Origin: Phyto melanocephala
Taxonomy: Eukaryota; Arthropoda; Insecta; Diptera; Rhinophoridae
Assembly: GCA_941918925.1 (NCBI GenBank)
Contig: OW799236.1
Span: forward strand, 75,420,465 to 75,484,464
Reading direction: 5' to 3'
Length of the DNA: 64,000 nucleotides
The notes under the pieces are model-generated. The model searched no databases and had not been told where the DNA came from. It worked only from the letters and a program-made list of their open reading frames with translations. Positions 60,253 to 64,000 of the stretch are shown in pieces (position 1 is the stretch's first letter; every line of letters begins with the position of its first letter). A program made the position numbers and the translations under genes.

Positions 60253-60750
60253 ATAAAAGTAGGGGTCCCTTCTCGCTTCCCAGTGCTTTTAAGGATACCA
60301 ACGGCATCCCTTCCTTTAATTAGTTCCGCACCACCACCGGCGTTTTCTCTGGACTTATAAACGATTTCACACTGCTGACTGGCAATTGCTGGCAATAGTC
60401 CCCATCGTGCAGTGCTTTGCAATCGCCAGCATCTTCTTCAGACATAAAAAAGACTTTAGCATCCACACCTGCCTATGATCCTTAATCTTCCGCTAGCCAA
60501 TGCTGGACATATGTCTACAGGTCCTGCTGTCTCAGCATCCACCAGACACATTCTTAGCTATGATGGATAGAGCCTTTCGATATCTTTCATTCGACTCATG
60601 CGATTCATCGGTATCTGAGTCATCTTAATCTCTTTATGTACGAGATTTAGGATTCTCCTATGCTCCAGTCAGAGGCGCTCTTAATACCCCAGACTAGTAA
60701 TAACACCAAGGCGAGGACACTTAGTAACATGCCTCCGGGGCCGAATAATT
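60253..60750 (-). other. GC-richer island of unrecognised coding debris
   Basis: About 500 bp with visibly more G and C than its surroundings. Minus-strand frames give pieces such as RMCLVDAETAGPVDI and FMSEEDAGDCKALHDGDYCQ and VSSVKSFISPEK, separated by stops and shifts. It may be retroelement gag or ORF1 debris or a decayed host pseudogene. I cannot place it. Confidence 0.4.
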
Positions 60751-61998
60751 CTTTACCTTCTATAATAAATAGTTTTTGGTATTTTATATTTTTAAATGTG
60801 ATTTATAATTTTTAATTGTTTTTAAACAACATTTGCTGCTGTTGTTGTAACTTTTTTGTTATTATGTTGTTTTAATTAACACCTTTATTAATGTATTTTC
60901 TTCTATATTTTAATTAAACAAAGTCATGTTGAAAACATAATAAATAAAGGAAAGTATTTATTTCCTTTTTCAATGAAATTAGCAACAACATTATAGTACG
61001 AGTAAGTACTTTACATCTAAATGTAAAAGTATTATATCGGTATCTAACCTTTGAAGTGTATTTAGTCTTTTGGCATTATAATTACACTTTATAAGAAGGA
61101 TTGTCAGTTACTTAAAGAGTGTTTTAAAAAACGAAGTAGAATTGGGTAAAGAAAAGAACGAATACTTATTTTTTTATTTAAAATAACTCGGAACTATGAA
61201 CATTAAAACTTGTGCTACACCCTTTTCTTTAATGTGATGTAATTTGTTCTCTAGATAACGTGGCACATTTCCCTTGCAGTTATAAATAACTTTTTAACTT
61301 TATTAAACTCTAAAAGTAAATTTTGCCTCTAATAGAGTTTTTCTAACATGAAAATAAAGTAGTAGTATTACATAATACAAAATGTGAGTAAATTAGTTAA
61401 CTTTGGAAAGCAACTACATACATACGTATATTATAAATATTAATTTAAAATAACTTTATACTCGTACAGTGTCAATGCGTTTTTTTTTTAATTTTATAAG
61501 CTGTAATTAAATCGTTCTGTAAAAAATAACGAATTGGTTTCAGTTGCCGTTATCTAATAGTAGACAGGTTTAGTTATATTGACAATTGCATAAAATTAAA
61601 ATCTATCTATTTAAAGAGTCAATCGTATAAACCGAATGGCATCGCAGAATGTAATTGCAAAAAGATCATTATTTTTGTTTCATTCATAATTGTCTTCGAT
61701 TTCCGCAATTCTTAGGGCAGTAGATGACCAGATATTAATGATAGGTTATTTTATAGATATATATATCAGAAGCTCTACAAATTATCAGTATTATCGGGCT
61801 TTGAGAATATTTACTAAGGTTTGTAATTTCATTATGCGCCGTTTCACGACTGCCAAATATGTAAAAATTATTAAAAAATATTTTCGAAATTTCGAGCTGA
61901 ACTGTAACTACGTAATAACCTAAATAATATTTTCGTTTCAGGTAACATTTTTGTTACAGCAGTATAACGATAAGACCAATCATGATTAATCTTGGAAT

Positions 61999-62160
61999 GG
62001 CGAGAAATAAATACAGTTGGATTTGTCATACCTTGAGGAAATCTACTTTAGAAATAACTCATAAAGTTCCAGAGTGAAACTCGCTGGGCATTAGTAGAAG
62101 CGGTCGTGCCAAGAACACCTAAAGACGTAAACAGTACAAGGAAAAACCCCCAAAGCGATA
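61999..62160 (+). pseudogene. LINE C-terminal relic
   Basis: The frame reads ARNKYSWICHTLRKSTLEIT, then with small breaks SRSGRAKNT and RRKQYKEKP. This matches the C-terminal block of endonuclease-type LINE proteins (RWTWIGHTLRK...RGRPKNTWRR). It is too short to assign to the LINE at 29640-30990. Confidence 0.6.
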
Positions 62161-62814
62161 AGCTAATTAAGATTAGTTGCTAGGAATATAATAAACAGGA
62201 AGTTTATTTAACTAACTTATGTGAATAGGCTAAGACTTAATATTATGAAATCAAGGCATGTTTATTCATCAGATAATCGCAGTTTGGAGAGAATTTCTTG
62301 TTTATATTTTTTATATATGAAGTTTGACATTTGAAAATAAATGTTAGAAAAGAGAAAATTGGCTTTTATCTACGGATGTTGATAGTTTCAATTTAAAACA
62401 AGTGAAGTAGAAAATAATTAGCTGACGAATCAAGACTACCTGATAAATAAATATGCCTTGATTTAAGTACTATAACAACAATCAAAATTGCCATCATTTG
62501 CGTAAGCAAAATAAACAAAATTGCAGCCACAAAAATTTACTATTTACGTCATTCTGTTCTGTAATTAAAATATGCCAGCACTAGATACCCTACATATTAC
62601 ATAAAGCTCCAAAAAAACGGAGAACTTTCATTAACTGAAAGCCGTATCATGTAACTATACGCTCCACAATTATTTTCATCGTGGTTGCGTCAAGTCCTCT
62701 ATATCTATAATAACAAGCCGACAAACATCTGAGATGATATTAGAACGTTTAAATTGGGCAATTAAATTCCGTACTCGCAGTACTATGAATTTGTCAATGA
62801 GTAGAGTTTGCTGA

Positions 62815-62905
62815 GCAATTAATCTTACAATTGGAAGCCTTCCATTGGCCTCCAAGATCATGTGAATTGAATCCGCAATTCAATTTATAGAAGAGATACT
62901 TTTAG
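62815..62905 (+). pseudogene. Small mariner-type fragment
   Basis: The frame reads LEAFHWPPRSCELNPQFNL, corresponding to the WPPRSCDLTPLDFFLW box. Nothing else of the element is recognisable. Confidence 0.4.
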
Positions 62906-64000
62906 TCTTCCCTTTTGTGCAGGGAGCTCAAGGACGAACCTCCTATGACGTATACGTTGGTAACATATGCATGATATAATCTTTAAAAAGTAAATGACTC
63001 GTATATCGTCCCAAATTAATATTTTATTCACTTTTGCAAAATTTCCTTTCATTTATTTTTTTTTTTCAATTTTTGAAAAATTTAAAAAAAAGTCACTCGT
63101 TATTAAAAATGTATTTAAAAGTACTTTTCTGACCCTTTAAGTACTAAATATTGTACTTATATCCTTTATTATGATTGCGACAAGTATTTATACCTTTCTG
63201 AATAAAATATTATTAAAGGAAAGTATTTATAATTAGAATAGATTGGCTTTATTATCCTCGGTACATGAATTTGCCTTAACGTGCATCCTGTAATTAGTAC
63301 TTGCTTTTTCCTAATTCGTTCTGTTCTTGTTTTATCAAAGGAAAACACAATGGACCCCATGTATCTACGAGTATGGGAACTGGAGGTGTTTCCTAAGTTT
63401 CGTCACCTCTCTCCTACCTATATAGACTTCATCTATACCTTATGAATGTAATTAGTCTTGCACACCGCTTAAGGATCAGAATAATTCATTGGAGTCATAA
63501 TTCAGCTCTGGTCGGCTTAAGAGCTCTTGCGTCATTGTCATCATAGTTAAAGGGTCAAGGTCAAGGGTCAGCCCGTCCCTTTTCATCTAACTTCAAGAAC
63601 TATGCGCCTTAATCTCGCGTGATTAAAAATGTGGCATCGCGTAACTGCAGTGTCTAGACGATTCTACAATTACCCACTTACTAGAGGAATACAAACTACA
63701 CTAATTTATTTTTAACTAGAGGAATACTATAAATTTTACTGTATTTATTGTTCAGATGTCTTTGAATTCCTGTACAAAGATCGACTTTCGTGGGATACCC
63801 TGGCATTTTGGTTACGTATCTTTGCCAAATAATTTAAAAATTCAATAAATGGTTAATTTGCTCCATATTGATAATCAGTTTTTAATTTTTCAAAGTATTA
63901 TTAAACAATAGGTCTGTTTCTTTACTTTTTGGATAAAGTGTGGTAAAATATCTCAAAACAAAAAACCGTACATATGTAAGTACGGGAACACAAAAAACCA
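62906..64000. other. Right end of the window, no gene recognised
   Basis: Mostly AT-rich. A slightly GC-richer patch at about 63370-63660 has no open frame of note. The 63-codon frame at 63169-63360 has no recognised homology. Confidence 0.35.

Overview
The window looks like nuclear DNA of a fly, most likely a calyptrate such as a blow fly or house fly (inference). The sequence is very AT-rich and gene-poor. It contains one spliced gene with typical fly introns (two of 65-79 bp, one very long) and a fly-type start context (CAAAA before ATG). It is packed with Tc1/mariner relics and with interspersed repeats that carry a (GTCY)n microsatellite beside a core reading roughly ACTTTATGGGGTCGGAAA. 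That layout resembles the dipteran mini-me/DINE-type (Helentron-associated) repeats.

Host gene content is low. The only confident gene is a secreted neutral/acid lipase of the alpha/beta-hydrolase family on the minus strand (10036 down to 1365, four exons, 447 residues). Its catalytic triad is complete. Its second intron is 7.2 kb and is filled with transposon relics. A possible 86-codon secreted cationic peptide (21848-22108, +) is a weak second candidate. I found no tRNA, rRNA, CRISPR array or bacterial-type operon.

The rest is repeat sequence. (1) Helentron/mini-me-like families, called A, B, C and D here. Each has a hairpin of the ATTCGGC/GCCGAAT type followed by CTTACTTG at one end and a TATACCC/GGGTATA hairpin at the other; their strand is given with the first hairpin taken as the 3' end. 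(2) A two-copy terminal-inverted-repeat element of about 1.5 kb (4340-5839 and 22868-24357). It carries a small two-exon reading frame with an in-frame 75-bp intron and a polyadenylation signal; I do not recognise the protein. (3) Many decayed mariner-type transposase copies, including an internally deleted 607-bp derivative that sits at the same site inside two B copies. (4) hAT-like elements with 8-bp target duplications, several foldback or MITE-type repeats, and LINE reverse-transcriptase relics.

Layout: 1-626 nested B plus mariner derivative; 1365-10104 lipase gene with its repeat-filled intron; 11572-12852 hAT-like element; 14311-16395 cluster of A and C elements; 18511-19932 B and A; 21519-22155 foldback repeat and peptide candidate; 22868-24357 second gene-carrying element; 25380-36194 mariner and LINE graveyard; 35445-44046 B and C elements; 45487-47040 MITEs; 50956-52810 three-level nest; 53468-59625 A, C and D elements; 60253-62160 a GC-richer island and a LINE tail.
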